33,875 nucleotides of DNA, from contig NZ_JAAEDH010000030.1 of assembly GCF_018128965.1 (NCBI RefSeq), positions 1 through 33,875 of the forward strand, written 5' to 3'. Below the pieces are notes generated by a model. The model ran no database searches, was not told where the DNA came from, and saw nothing but the letters and a program-made list of their open reading frames with translations. Made by a program: the position numbers and the translations under genes. The stretch comes from Plastoroseomonas arctica. Lineage in GTDB: Bacteria > Pseudomonadota > Alphaproteobacteria > Acetobacterales > Acetobacteraceae. Below are positions 25,952 through 33,875 of the stretch, one piece after another. Position 1 is the first letter of the stretch. Each line of letters starts with the position of its first letter.

Positions 25952-26641
25952 ATGGCGGCAAAGACGGCAATCATCATCAGCCACTACAATCTGTATTCGA
26001 CGCTTTGTCTGGAAAGCCTGATAGCTCAGATACAAGACGATTTCGAAACAGGGCATGCACATTGTTTCGTCGTGGTGAATTTCGCGCAGCGTAAAATTCT
26101 TGAACTACCGGGACTGCGTCGTCCGGTTTCCATCCTGTACCGCGAAAACACCGGCATGAACATCGGTGCCTGGGATCATGGCTGGCGCGCCGCCTTCAAC
26201 TACGACAACTTCATATTTCTGCAGGAAGAGTGCCGGATTTTACGGGTTGGCTGGTTGGCCGCGTATCTCGAAAGACTTTCGGATACTTCGATTGGGTTGA
26301 TCGGCGAGTCCATCAATGCAGACATGTCCTGGGAACAATTCTTAAATCTCCCCAGCCGCATCAGCAAATCCGTTTGGCGGAGAGTTCATTCCGAAGTCCT
26401 GGCACTCGGGATCGAGATGGGGAGTTCCAGCCGACACCTCCAATCCCTGATATGGGGCGCGCGCCGCAGCGTTCTCGAAAAAATCGGCGGCTTTCCGATC
26501 GGGATGACCAAGATGCAGTGCATCGGGTCAGAGGTCGGCGTGAGCCTCAAGGTGCAGTCGGCCGGACTGCGCGTGGAACTGGTCGGCGACCGACCCTTCA
26601 GTTGGATCAGCCATCCACAATGGGACCGAAACGCCGGCTGA
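25952..26641 (+). CDS. Glycosyltransferase-like (GT-A/RgpF-type) protein
   Basis: The 229-residue product starts with the strand AIIISHYNLYSTLCLESLIA and has YRENTGMNIGAWDHGWRAAF, close to the NxGxDIGAW-type motif of RgpF-like and related GT-A glycosyltransferases that build surface glycans. FLQEECRIL sits where a DxD metal-binding motif would be expected, so metal binding may be changed or absent. Later parts (LIWGARRSVLEKIGGFPIGM and a basic C-terminus) resemble family 2 acceptor regions. ATG 25952 has GAGGA upstream. It has the lower GC of the methyltransferase gene before it. Substrate and acceptor cannot be named. Confidence 0.68.
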   Translation: MAAKTAIIISHYNLYSTLCLESLIAQIQDDFETGHAHCFVVVNFAQRKILELPGLRRPVSILYRENTGMNIGAWDHGWRAAFNYDNFIFLQEECRILRVGWLAAYLERLSDTSIGLIGESINADMSWEQFLNLPSRISKSVWRRVHSEVLALGIEMGSSSRHLQSLIWGARRSVLEKIGGFPIGMTKMQCIGSEVGVSLKVQSAGLRVELVGDRPFSWISHPQWDRNAG

Positions 26642-26729
26642 GGAGCGAGACCTGGCCTGGCGCCCATTGCCGGCGAGCTCTTCTTTCGGAAACGAACGCG
26701 GCATCGCTATGCCGTTCCCATCGCCCCCT

Positions 26730-27698
26730 TCACTCCACCCGAATATCCGCCGCCCGCGCCACATCGCGCCACCGCGCCATCTCCACATCCAGCAATGCCG
26801 AGAAATCCCCCGGCGTCCCGGGCGCCGGCCTGGCACCCTCCGCCTCGAATATCCGCGCCACGCCACCCTCCATCACGGCCGCGTTCGCTGCCGCATTCAG
26901 CCGCGTCACGATCGGCTCCGGCAGGCCCTTCGGCCCGAACAGCCCCCACCAGATATCGACCTCGTAATCCAGCCCCATCTCCCGCACCAAGGGTGCGGCC
27001 GGCGACTGCTCGTTCCGCCCCGGCGCGGTGTAGGCCAGCACGCGAACGCGGCCCTCGCGCGCCACCGCGTTGGCACTGGCCACCGTCGTGATCAGCACCT
27101 GGACATGCCCCGCCACCAGGTCCGTCACCGCCTGCGCCGTGCCGCGATACGGCACGTGGTTCATCCGGATCCCCGCGCGCAGGCAGAAATACTCGGTGAT
27201 GAAGTGGTTGATCCCCCCCGGTCCGGAGCTCGCATAGTCGATCCCGCCGGGGTTCGCCCGCGCCGCGGCGATCAGTCCCGCCACGTCGCGGGCCGGAAAA
27301 TCCGGCGAGACCAGGATGAAGAACGGCGCCTTGGCCAGCACCGCCACCGGGGTGAAATCCTCCGGCATCTTGTAGGGCGTGCGCTGGATGATCGAGGAGG
27401 TCGCGAAGGAGGAGGAGGTGACCATCAGCGTGTAGCCATCGGGCGCCGCCTGCGAGACCGCCGCCGCCCCGATCGCGCCGCCCGCGCCGCCGCGATTCTC
27501 GATCACCACCGGCTGGCCCAGCAGGGGCTGCAGGCGATCCGCGAGCGGGCGCGCCACCACGTCGTTCGACCCGCCGGGCGGGAACGGCACGATCAGCCGG
27601 ATCGGCCGGCTCGGCCAGGCGCCCTGCGCGAGTGCGGGGCGCGCCAGCGGGGCCGCCGCCAGGGCCAGGGCGGCGCGCCGGCCAACTGCATCGATCAT
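26730..27698 (-). CDS. Bug-family (TctC-like) periplasmic solute receptor 4
   Basis: The 322-residue product has a signal peptide ending near residue 24 (RPALAQ), the cleft motif PFPPGGSND at 38-46, VVIENRGGAGGAIGAAAVSQ, APDGYTLM and NHVPYRGTAQAVTDLVAGHV; the usual GG after PYR is GT here. ATG 27698 has GGAGGA about six bases upstream. It ends close to the lower-GC methyltransferase/glycosyltransferase pair and diverges from the J-domain gene. No TctA/TctB genes are present. Confidence 0.93.
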   Translation of the reverse strand: MIDAVGRRAALALAAAPLARPALAQGAWPSRPIRLIVPFPPGGSNDVVARPLADRLQPLLGQPVVIENRGGAGGAIGAAAVSQAAPDGYTLMVTSSSFATSSIIQRTPYKMPEDFTPVAVLAKAPFFILVSPDFPARDVAGLIAAARANPGGIDYASSGPGGINHFITEYFCLRAGIRMNHVPYRGTAQAVTDLVAGHVQVLITTVASANAVAREGRVRVLAYTAPGRNEQSPAAPLVREMGLDYEVDIWWGLFGPKGLPEPIVTRLNAAANAAVMEGGVARIFEAEGARPAPGTPGDFSALLDVEMARWRDVARAADIRVE

Positions 27699-27773
27699 GT
27701 TCTGTCCTCCGTCCGCCCTTGTGGCACGCCGGAAAACCCTCCGTTAAGCCCCCCATGCGAAGCTGGCGGCGAC

Positions 27774-28262
27774 ATGGACGTTCCCCGCCCGCTTTTCGAC
27801 TGGCCGCTGGAGCAACTCGCCGAGCATGCGGAGCAGCACGCACGCAACCCGGCCGTCCTCGCGCGCATCCAGGCGGAGCTCGGGCATCGTCCCGGTTCGC
27901 GCGCCCTGCTGCTCGCGCGGCGGATCGAGCGGCGCCTCGCGCTCGATGCGCCCGCGCGCACTGCCGGGCATGAATTGCGCGCCGCATTGCTCGAAATCGA
28001 CCTGCTCCGCCGCAACCTCGCCGAAGCCGACCTGCGAATCGAGGAGCTGGAGCGCACCGCGCCACCCCTAGTCAGTTCGCATGGACGTGTCTTCCTCACC
28101 GCCAACGCGCCGGAGTGGTTCATCCACGAAGCCCGCCGCGCCTTCCGACGGCACCACCACCCCGATCGTCACACCGACCCGGCGGAACGGCGCCGCGCCG
28201 AGGTCGCGTTCAAGCGCGCCGAGCACATCTTCGCGACGCTGCTTCCAGCGGCGGAGGATTAG
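27774..28262 (+). CDS. Protein with C-terminal J-domain-like module
   Basis: The 162-residue product has an N-terminal helical region, a coiled-coil-like part with LLEIDLLRRNLAEADLRIEE (about 72-92), and a C-terminal piece of J-domain character: FIHEARRAFRRHHHPDRHTD with the HPD motif at 129-131, then AEVAFKRAEHIFATL. In J-proteins HPD stimulates DnaK-type ATPases. Here the J-domain is at the end and short, lacking a clear first helix. Such orphan J-like proteins occur in alphaproteobacteria, and a client is not known. Its stop overlaps the stop of receptor 5 tail-to-tail by four bases. Confidence 0.75.
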   Translation: MDVPRPLFDWPLEQLAEHAEQHARNPAVLARIQAELGHRPGSRALLLARRIERRLALDAPARTAGHELRAALLEIDLLRRNLAEADLRIEELERTAPPLVSSHGRVFLTANAPEWFIHEARRAFRRHHHPDRHTDPAERRRAEVAFKRAEHIFATLLPAAED

Positions 28263-29227
28263 CCTGGCGTGGCCCCGCTCGCACGCACCAGCGGTCCCCA
28301 GCGCAGCGTCTCCGTGCGGATGGCGGCGTGCAGCACCTCGGGTGAGCTCGACTGCGCCTCGAGCCCTCGCCGAGCGAATTCGGCGATGATGGCGGGCTCG
28401 GCCAGCACCTCGCGCAGCACCGCGGCCATGCGCTCCACAATCGGGCGCGGCGTGCCGCCGGGGAACAGCCAGCTGTCCCAGTTCGCCACCTCGAAGCCGG
28501 GCAGCCCGGCCTCCGCGACGGTCGGCACCTGGGGGAACAGCGGGCTGCGTGTCGCGGTGCCGATCGCGATGGGGCGCAGCAGCCCACCCTCGATGCCGCC
28601 CAGAATGGTGGGCAGCGTCGCGAAGCCGTAGTCGAGATGCCCGGCCAGGAGGTCGTTCACCATCGGCCCGCCGCCGCGATAGGGCACCGAGACGCTGCGC
28701 GTGCCGGCCATCTGGTCAAGCAGCAGCTGCGCCAGGTGCCCGATGCTGCCATTTCCCGAGGTGCCGGCGCGCAGCGTTTCCGGCTGTGCCCGCAAGGCGC
28801 CGAGCAGCCCGGCGAGGTCGGTCCAGGGTCGGCCGACCGGCACCACCAGCATGTTGGCGACCGAGACGATGTGCGAAACCGGCGCGAAATCTGCCAGCGG
28901 GTCGAAGGGCATTACCGGGAACAACGACGGGTTCACCGCCATCAGTCCCATGTTGCCCTGCAGCAGCGTGTAGCCATCGGCACCCGCGCGCAGCACCGCC
29001 TCGCCGGCGATGTTGCCGCCACCGCCGCCGCGATTCTCGATCACCAGGTTCTGGCCCAGCAGCGCCGCCACCCGCGGCGCCATCAGCCGCGCCGCGATGT
29101 CGGATGAGCCGCCCGGCGCGAATGGAATGATCACCCGCACGGGCCGGATCGGCCAGGGTGTGGGCTGCGCCCGCGCCGCGGCCGGCATCATCCCAAGGCT
29201 GGCGAGCAGGGCGCGGCGGCTTGGCAT
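28259..29227 (-). CDS. Bug-family (TctC-like) periplasmic solute receptor 5
   Basis: The 322-residue product has a signal peptide ending near residue 20 (AARA|Q), the cleft motif PFAPGGSSD at 35-43, VIENRGGGGGNIAGEAVLRA, GADGYTLL and SVPYRGGGPMVNDLLAGHLD. ATG 29227 has GGGAGA seven bases upstream; the longer frame to 29314 would overlap bcp and is not used. It lies 49 bases downstream of bcp on the same strand and may receive read-through from glnE-bcp. Like the other four, it has no membrane partners nearby. Confidence 0.93.
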   Translation of the reverse strand: MPSRRALLASLGMMPAAARAQPTPWPIRPVRVIIPFAPGGSSDIAARLMAPRVAALLGQNLVIENRGGGGGNIAGEAVLRAGADGYTLLQGNMGLMAVNPSLFPVMPFDPLADFAPVSHIVSVANMLVVPVGRPWTDLAGLLGALRAQPETLRAGTSGNGSIGHLAQLLLDQMAGTRSVSVPYRGGGPMVNDLLAGHLDYGFATLPTILGGIEGGLLRPIAIGTATRSPLFPQVPTVAEAGLPGFEVANWDSWLFPGGTPRPIVERMAAVLREVLAEPAIIAEFARRGLEAQSSSPEVLHAAIRTETLRWGPLVRASGATPG

Positions 29228-29276
29228 GGAGGTGTCTCCCCTCAGGTCACCCCGGGCGTTGCACGTGCCATGCCAG

Positions 29277-29744
29277 TCAGAGCGCCTTGGCCGCCTCCAG
29301 CACCGCGGCCGCATGCGCCTCGGGCTTCACCTTGCGCCAGATCGCCTTGATGGTGCCGTCGGCGCCGACCAGGAAGCTCGACCGTTCCATGCCCATGTAC
29401 TTCTTGCCGTACATGGATTTCTCGACCCACACGCCGTAGCTCTCGGCGAGCTTGTGCTCCGGGTCGGAGGCGAGCGGGAATTCCAGGTTGAACTTCTTCG
29501 CGAATTTCTCGATCGGCGGCATCGGGTCAGGCGAGACGCCAATCACGGTGAGGTTCAGCTTGCCCAGCTGCGGCAGCGCTTCCTGGATGCCGCAGGCCTG
29601 CTTCGTGCAGCCGGGCGTGTCCGCCTTGGGGTAGAAATACAGCAGGTAGGGCTTGCCCTTGAGCGCGGCGGAGGAGACCTCGCGCCCACCGCTCGCCGCC
29701 ATGGTGAAATCCGGCGCCTGCGCGCTCTCGACCAGCTCCGTCAT
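29277..29744 (-). CDS. bcp: Thiol peroxidase of the Bcp/PrxQ type
   Basis: The 155-residue product is full length for bacterioferritin comigratory protein peroxiredoxins, which reduce hydrogen peroxide and organic peroxides in the cytoplasm using thioredoxin. The peroxidatic cysteine is Cys46 in YPKADTPGCTKQAC, and Cys51 five residues later is the usual resolving cysteine of this subgroup. VIGVSPDPMPPIEKFAKKFN and the late RSSFLVGADGTIKAIW are conserved blocks. Its ATG overlaps the glnE stop in ATGA, so it is translated from the glnE message. Confidence 0.95.
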   Translation of the reverse strand: MTELVESAQAPDFTMAASGGREVSSAALKGKPYLLYFYPKADTPGCTKQACGIQEALPQLGKLNLTVIGVSPDPMPPIEKFAKKFNLEFPLASDPEHKLAESYGVWVEKSMYGKKYMGMERSSFLVGADGTIKAIWRKVKPEAHAAAVLEAAKAL

Positions 29745-32728
29745 GCCCCATCCCCCATGTTGCCGATGCGCCGGACGAAGATGTCGCGCACCGCCCCCGC
29801 CTGCTCCAGCATCTGCTGCCTCAGGCCAGCGAGGTCAACCGCCGGGCTGGCCAGCATCGGGCCGGTCACGTGCAGCAGGGCATGCGCGACGGTGTCGGGC
29901 AGCGCCGCTTCGCGGGTGTGGCCGATGGTCAGGCGCAGCAGGCCGATCACCGTGCGCCACAGCTTCTCCGCCCCGATCAGCGCCCGCGCCTCGGCCGCAT
30001 CCAGCACGCGATGCTTCGCCAGTGCCGCCAGCGCCGCCCGCGTCTGGGTCGCGAGCACCCCGGGCAGGCGATGCGCATGCGCGAGCTGCAGGCTCTGCGC
30101 GATGAACTCCACCTCGATCAGCCCGCCGGAGATCAGCTTCACGTCCCACGGTCCCTCGGGTGGCCGGTCGCGCGCGAGCCGGGCGCGCATCGCCGCCGCA
30201 TCGGCCAGCGCGATGGCGGCGACGCCCTGGCGCATCAGCGCCGCGCGGATGGTGGCATTGATCCGCCGCGCGAGACCCGGCGGTCCGGCCACCACCCGCG
30301 CCCGGGTCAGCGCCATGCGCTCCCACGTCCAGGCACTCTCGTTATGATAGCGCGTGAAGGCCGCGAAGGAGACGGCGACCGGTCCCTTCGACCCCGAGGG
30401 CCGCAGCCGCATATCCACATCCCACAGCTTCCCCTCCGGCCCCGGCGAGGTGATCGCGGCGACCACCTGGTTCGCGAGCCGCGCGTAGTACTGCGTGACC
30501 GGCAGCGACCGCGGCCCGCCATGGCTCGCCTCCGCGGCCGCGTCGTGGTCGTAGATCAGCACCAGGTCGAGGTCGCTCGCCGGCAGCATCTCGCGCCCGC
30601 CGAGCTTGCCGAGGGCGACGATCGCGAGTGCACCGCCCTTCACACGGCCATGCCGCTCGGCGAAGTCGTCCACCACATGGGGCAGCAGCGAAGCCACCGC
30701 CGCCGCCGCCAGGTCCGAGCGCGCCTCGCCCGCCACGTCGGGATCGATCAGCCCTTCGAGGGCCGCCGCGTCGATTTCGAAGTTGCGCTCGAGCACCAGG
30801 CGTCGCGCCGCCGCCATGGCTTCCTCGACATGGCGGGCATCCTTGACCAGGGCGGGCAGGGACCCGACGCAGCTTGCCGGCGTCAGCGACCCCGGCGAGC
30901 CGGAGAGCAGCCCCTCCAGCGCGGCGGTGTTGCGGGCAAGGTGGTCCGCCAGCTGCGGCGCGGCACCGAGAATGCCCGCCAGCCGGTCGAGCAGCGGGGT
31001 GTTGCGCGCGAGCAGGCTCAGCACCTGAACCCCGGCGGGCAGGCGGGTGAGCACGGCATCGAAGCGCTGCAGGGCGGTGTCGGGCTCGCGCTGTCGCGCG
31101 AGCGCGGCCAGCAGCGCCGGCATCAGTGCGGTGAGCAATTCGCGCGCGCGTTCGCTGCGCGTCGCCCGGGTGCGGCCGTGATGCCAGCCGCGCACCATCG
31201 CCGCCACGCCCGAGGGGTTGCGGAAGCCCATCGCGCCCAGCGTCGCGATCGTGGCCGGGTCGTCCTCGATCCCGGTGAAGACCAGGTTGCCGCGCTCATC
31301 CTCGGCGAGCGTGGGTGCGCTTTCGAAGAAGCCGCCATAATGCCGCTCGACGCGGGTGAGATGGCCGATGAACGCCGCGGAAAAGGCCGCCGCGTCCGCA
31401 TAGCCGAGGAAACTCGCGATGCGGGCCAGCCCCTCGGCATCCTCGGGCAGCCGGTGGGTCTGGCGGTCGGCGACCATCTGCAGGCGGTGCTCGACATGGC
31501 GTAGGAAGACATAGGCATCGGCGAGGTCGGCCGCCGCGCGGCGCTCGATCCGCCCGGCGGTCGCCAGCGCCGCGAGCCCGCCCAGCGTCGTCGGGTCGCG
31601 CAGGCCAGGGTCGCGCCCGCCCCAGATCAGCTGCAGCACCTGGACGGTGAACTCGATCTCGCGGATCCCGCCCCGGCCGAGCTTCACGTCGTGGCCTGCG
31701 ACCTGCACCGTCGCGTTGGCACCCGAGGCACCCTTGTGCGCGTGGATCTGCCGCTTCATCGCATGGACATCCGCGACGGCGGCGAAATCGAGGTGCCGAC
31801 GCCAGATGAAGGGGCGGATCTCGCGCAGGAATCCCTCGCCCAAGGGGCGGTCGCCGGCGACCGTGCGCGCCTTGATCATCGCCGCGCGTTCCCAGTTCTG
31901 GCCCATCGAGCCGTAGTAGCCGATCGCCGCCGGGATCGAGACCGCGAGCGGTGTCGCCGCCGGGTCGGGGCGCAGTCGCAGGTCGGTGCGAAACACGTAG
32001 CCTTCCGCGGTGCGTTCCTCCATGAGGGTCACGAGGTCGCGTGCGATCCGAACATAGACCGCGCTCGCGCGTTCCGGCTGATAGGCTGCGACCTCCGGGT
32101 CGAACAGAACCATGAGGTCGATATCCGAAGAATAGTTCAGCTCACGCGCGCCGAGCTTGCCCATCCCCAGGATCGCGATGCCCGAGCCGCGCGCCACCGC
32201 CTTGGGGTCGCGCCTTGCGCGGCCGGGCAGGCGCAGGTCGCCGCGCGCGGCCGCCTCTCGCAGCAGCTGCGCGAGTGCGAGGTCGAGTGCCGATTCCGCC
32301 AGGGTGGAGAGCGCGCCGGTCACCTTGTCCAGCGTCCACAGCCCGGCGATGTCGGCCGCCGCGGCGATCAAAGCGACCTGCCCCTTCACGCGCCGCAGCA
32401 GCCCGCCGATGGCGGCGCGCGGCGTCGCCGGCTCGGCGCGCGAGAGCGGGTCGAGCGCGAGGGTCATCGCATCATCGGGTCCGCGCTCGGCCATCCGCAG
32501 CAGCGCGGCGGGGAAGCGCAGCGCGAGGTCGGTCAGGTAGGGGCTGTGGCCGCCGAGCGCGGTGAGCAGCGAAGCCCCCGCATCGGAGGCCACGAAGCCA
32601 CGCTCCGCGGCGCCGAGGCCTGCGAAGTCGTTCTTCAACCGTTCCGCCGCGTCGCGGTCATGCGGCCGGGGCATGCCATCCTGCCGCGGGTCCGGTGCGG
32701 CCATTGCCTGGTTCAGCGCCTGGGTCAT
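29741..32728 (-). CDS. glnE: Glutamine synthetase adenylyltransferase/deadenylylase
   Basis: GlnE adds or removes AMP on glutamine synthetase in response to PII protein state and so controls nitrogen assimilation. The product is about 995 residues with two nucleotidyltransferase halves. The first, for removal, has GMGKLGARELNYSSDIDLMV (near 190-210); the second, for addition, has ALGKLGGREMLPASDLDLVL (near 700), each with the Asp-x-Asp metal site. GGIREIEFTVQVLQL and GGLIEVEFIAQSLQL follow each half, as expected. The start is uncertain: ATG 32728 lacks a ribosome site, while ATG 32674 has AGGA close upstream. The gene diverges from the AsmA-like gene with only 17 bases between the first starts. 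Confidence 0.95.
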   Translation of the reverse strand: MTQALNQAMAAPDPRQDGMPRPHDRDAAERLKNDFAGLGAAERGFVASDAGASLLTALGGHSPYLTDLALRFPAALLRMAERGPDDAMTLALDPLSRAEPATPRAAIGGLLRRVKGQVALIAAAADIAGLWTLDKVTGALSTLAESALDLALAQLLREAAARGDLRLPGRARRDPKAVARGSGIAILGMGKLGARELNYSSDIDLMVLFDPEVAAYQPERASAVYVRIARDLVTLMEERTAEGYVFRTDLRLRPDPAATPLAVSIPAAIGYYGSMGQNWERAAMIKARTVAGDRPLGEGFLREIRPFIWRRHLDFAAVADVHAMKRQIHAHKGASGANATVQVAGHDVKLGRGGIREIEFTVQVLQLIWGGRDPGLRDPTTLGGLAALATAGRIERRAAADLADAYVFLRHVEHRLQMVADRQTHRLPEDAEGLARIASFLGYADAAAFSAAFIGHLTRVERHYGGFFESAPTLAEDERGNLVFTGIEDDPATIATLGAMGFRNPSGVAAMVRGWHHGRTRATRSERARELLTALMPALLAALARQREPDTALQRFDAVLTRLPAGVQVLSLLARNTPLLDRLAGILGAAPQLADHLARNTAALEGLLSGSPGSLTPASCVGSLPALVKDARHVEEAMAAARRLVLERNFEIDAAALEGLIDPDVAGEARSDLAAAAVASLLPHVVDDFAERHGRVKGGALAIVALGKLGGREMLPASDLDLVLIYDHDAAAEASHGGPRSLPVTQYYARLANQVVAAITSPGPEGKLWDVDMRLRPSGSKGPVAVSFAAFTRYHNESAWTWERMALTRARVVAGPPGLARRINATIRAALMRQGVAAIALADAAAMRARLARDRPPEGPWDVKLISGGLIEVEFIAQSLQLAHAHRLPGVLATQTRAALAALAKHRVLDAAEARALIGAEKLWRTVIGLLRLTIGHTREAALPDTVAHALLHVTGPMLASPAVDLAGLRQQMLEQAGAVRDIFVRRIGNMGDGA

Positions 32729-32745
32729 TGGCAAGGAGGGAAGGC

Positions 32746-33875
32746 GTGAGCGCCCCCGCGGGTCAAGCCACTTCCCCGCGTCCCGCCCAGCGCCTCAACC
32801 GCCGTGGCCGCTGGCTGCGCCGCGTCCTGGGCGCGTTGTTCTCGCTCACCGTCGTGCTCGGCGCGGCCTTCGCGGGACTCGCCTGGCGGCTCTCCCAGGG
32901 CCCGCTCGAGCTGCCTATGCTCGCGAGCCGCATCGAGGCGGCGATGAACAAGCCCGATGCGCCGCAACGCGTCGAAGTCGGTCAGGCCACCATCGCCTGG
33001 GCCGGCTGGCGGGACGGCCACGCCTCGCCCTTTCAGATCGTGCTGCGCGACATCCGGGCACGCTCGCCCGACGGTGCGATGCGCGTGGAGCTGCCCGAGA
33101 CGGCAGTGACCTTCTCGTTTGCCACACTCGTGCGGGGCCAGTTCGCGCCGCGCACCATCGAGCTGCGCGGCCCGCAGCTGCGCATCTCGCGCCGGGCCGA
33201 CGGCACCTGGGCGCTCGACCTCGGCGAGGCCGACGACGCCGATGCGGTGGCCGAGACCGACCCCGACCCGGGTGCCGCGGCGCGCACCTTCGCCGAGCTG
33301 ATGCTGCCGGCGAGCGAGGATTCGATGGTGAGCGCGATGCGCGCCCTCACGCTGACCGGCGGCCGGGTGCAGGTGGTGGACCGCCAGCTGCGCCGCGCCT
33401 GGAGCCTGGACCGGCTGGAGGTGCGGCTGGACCGCGGCGCCGGGGGGGGGATCGGCGGCCGCGGGCAGGCGGTGCTGCGCCTCGAAGGCCAGGACGTGCC
33501 GGTCAACGTCATGCTGGCGATCGAGGGGTTCCCGGCGCGCATCGGCATCGGCATCGCGCTGCCCTCGGTGCAGCCGGCCGCTCTCGGCCGCGCGGTGCCG
33601 CTGCTGCAGCCGCTGGCGTTCCTCGACGCCTCGGTCGCGGTGGAGGCGGAGGCGGTGTTCGACACCGACGGCCGCCCGCTGCTGGTCGAGGCCGGGCTGC
33701 GCGCCGGGCCGGGCAGCCTGGGCCTCACCGATGGCCGCGTCGCGATCGCCGGCATCGAGGGCGAGGCGCGGATCGAGGGCGACGCCGCGACGCTGGGCCC
33801 GATGCGCATCACCCTGGCCGGCCCGCCGGCACCGGCGGCGCCTGAGCCCGCGGCACCCGCCACGCGCAACGGTAC
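32746..33875 (+). CDS. AsmA/YhdP (DUF3971)-like envelope protein, N-terminal part
   Basis: The frame opens at GTG 32746, with AGGAGG six bases upstream (32734-32739), and stays open to the right edge, so at least 376 residues are visible and the gene is incomplete. After a basic, Pro-containing N-terminus there is one membrane segment at about 28-48 (VLGALFSLTVVLGAAFAGLA). The rest is rich in beta strands with the repeating style of AsmA/TamB/YhdP proteins, for example IELRGPQLRISRRADGTWAL and LTLTGGRVQVVDRQLRRAWS. Those proteins span the periplasm and are linked to phospholipid traffic to the outer membrane. A run of nine G bases (33442-33450) encodes Gly-Gly-Gly. Other open frames on both strands here are shadows. 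Confidence 0.82.
   Translation, partial: MSAPAGQATSPRPAQRLNRRGRWLRRVLGALFSLTVVLGAAFAGLAWRLSQGPLELPMLASRIEAAMNKPDAPQRVEVGQATIAWAGWRDGHASPFQIVLRDIRARSPDGAMRVELPETAVTFSFATLVRGQFAPRTIELRGPQLRISRRADGTWALDLGEADDADAVAETDPDPGAAARTFAELMLPASEDSMVSAMRALTLTGGRVQVVDRQLRRAWSLDRLEVRLDRGAGGGIGGRGQAVLRLEGQDVPVNVMLAIEGFPARIGIGIALPSVQPAALGRAVPLLQPLAFLDASVAVEAEAVFDTDGRPLLVEAGLRAGPGSLGLTDGRVAIAGIEGEARIEGDAATLGPMRITLAGPPAPAAPEPAAPATRNG

Overview
The window is a high-GC bacterial chromosome segment that reads like an alphaproteobacterium of the Acetobacteraceae, close to Roseomonas. The grounds are gene content and order: a mitofilin-like protein followed by hemY, ihfA followed by a MerR regulator, murA-hisG-hisD, glnE-bcp, and many solitary Bug-type receptors. 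This placement is inferred from family knowledge, not from a database search. I see no phage, transposase, CRISPR array or plasmid module.

Layout. 1-2080 (+): end of a mitofilin-like gene, hemY, and a small ACT-like gene. 2187-5008: a flavin monooxygenase (-) divergent from the DNA-alkylation repair regulator Ada (+). 5096-7930 (-): a lytic transglycosylase, a Bug receptor and a FrnE-like DsbA protein. 8363-11502: a ChrA-type transporter (+) whose end overlaps a convergent sensor kinase gene (-); the kinase diverges from a Crp/Fnr regulator whose N-terminus looks frameshifted. 11499-12283 (-): two proline-rich small genes, one secreted. 12366-16672 (-): a housekeeping run (small basic protein, dcd, a 300-bp nested inverted repeat, murA, hisG, hisD), the last three joined by stop/start overlaps. 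16790-19074 (+): tRNA-Thr, a lipoprotein, ihfA, a MerR regulator, tRNA-Pro and a secreted four-cysteine lectin/endostatin-like protein.

19071-23887 (-) looks like one uptake and metabolism operon: family 5 solute-binding protein, MmgE/PrpD-family enzyme, Bug receptor, and an SDR that lacks the usual catalytic residues. 24092-29227 holds three more solitary Bug receptors, interrupted by a lower-GC methyltransferase/glycosyltransferase-like pair (25130-26641) and a J-domain protein. 29277-33875 holds bcp and glnE (-), divergent from the start of an AsmA/DUF3971-like envelope protein (+) that runs off the window.

There are five Bug receptors and one family 5 binding protein but no transporter membrane subunits. 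That points to a lifestyle of scavenging organic acids or peptides through shared or distant permeases. I did not find a clearly new multi-gene defence or mobile system. The best leads are the nested inverted repeat beside dcd, the Crp/Fnr frameshift, the SDR with a dismantled active site, the endostatin-like secreted protein and the lower-GC glycan-type pair.
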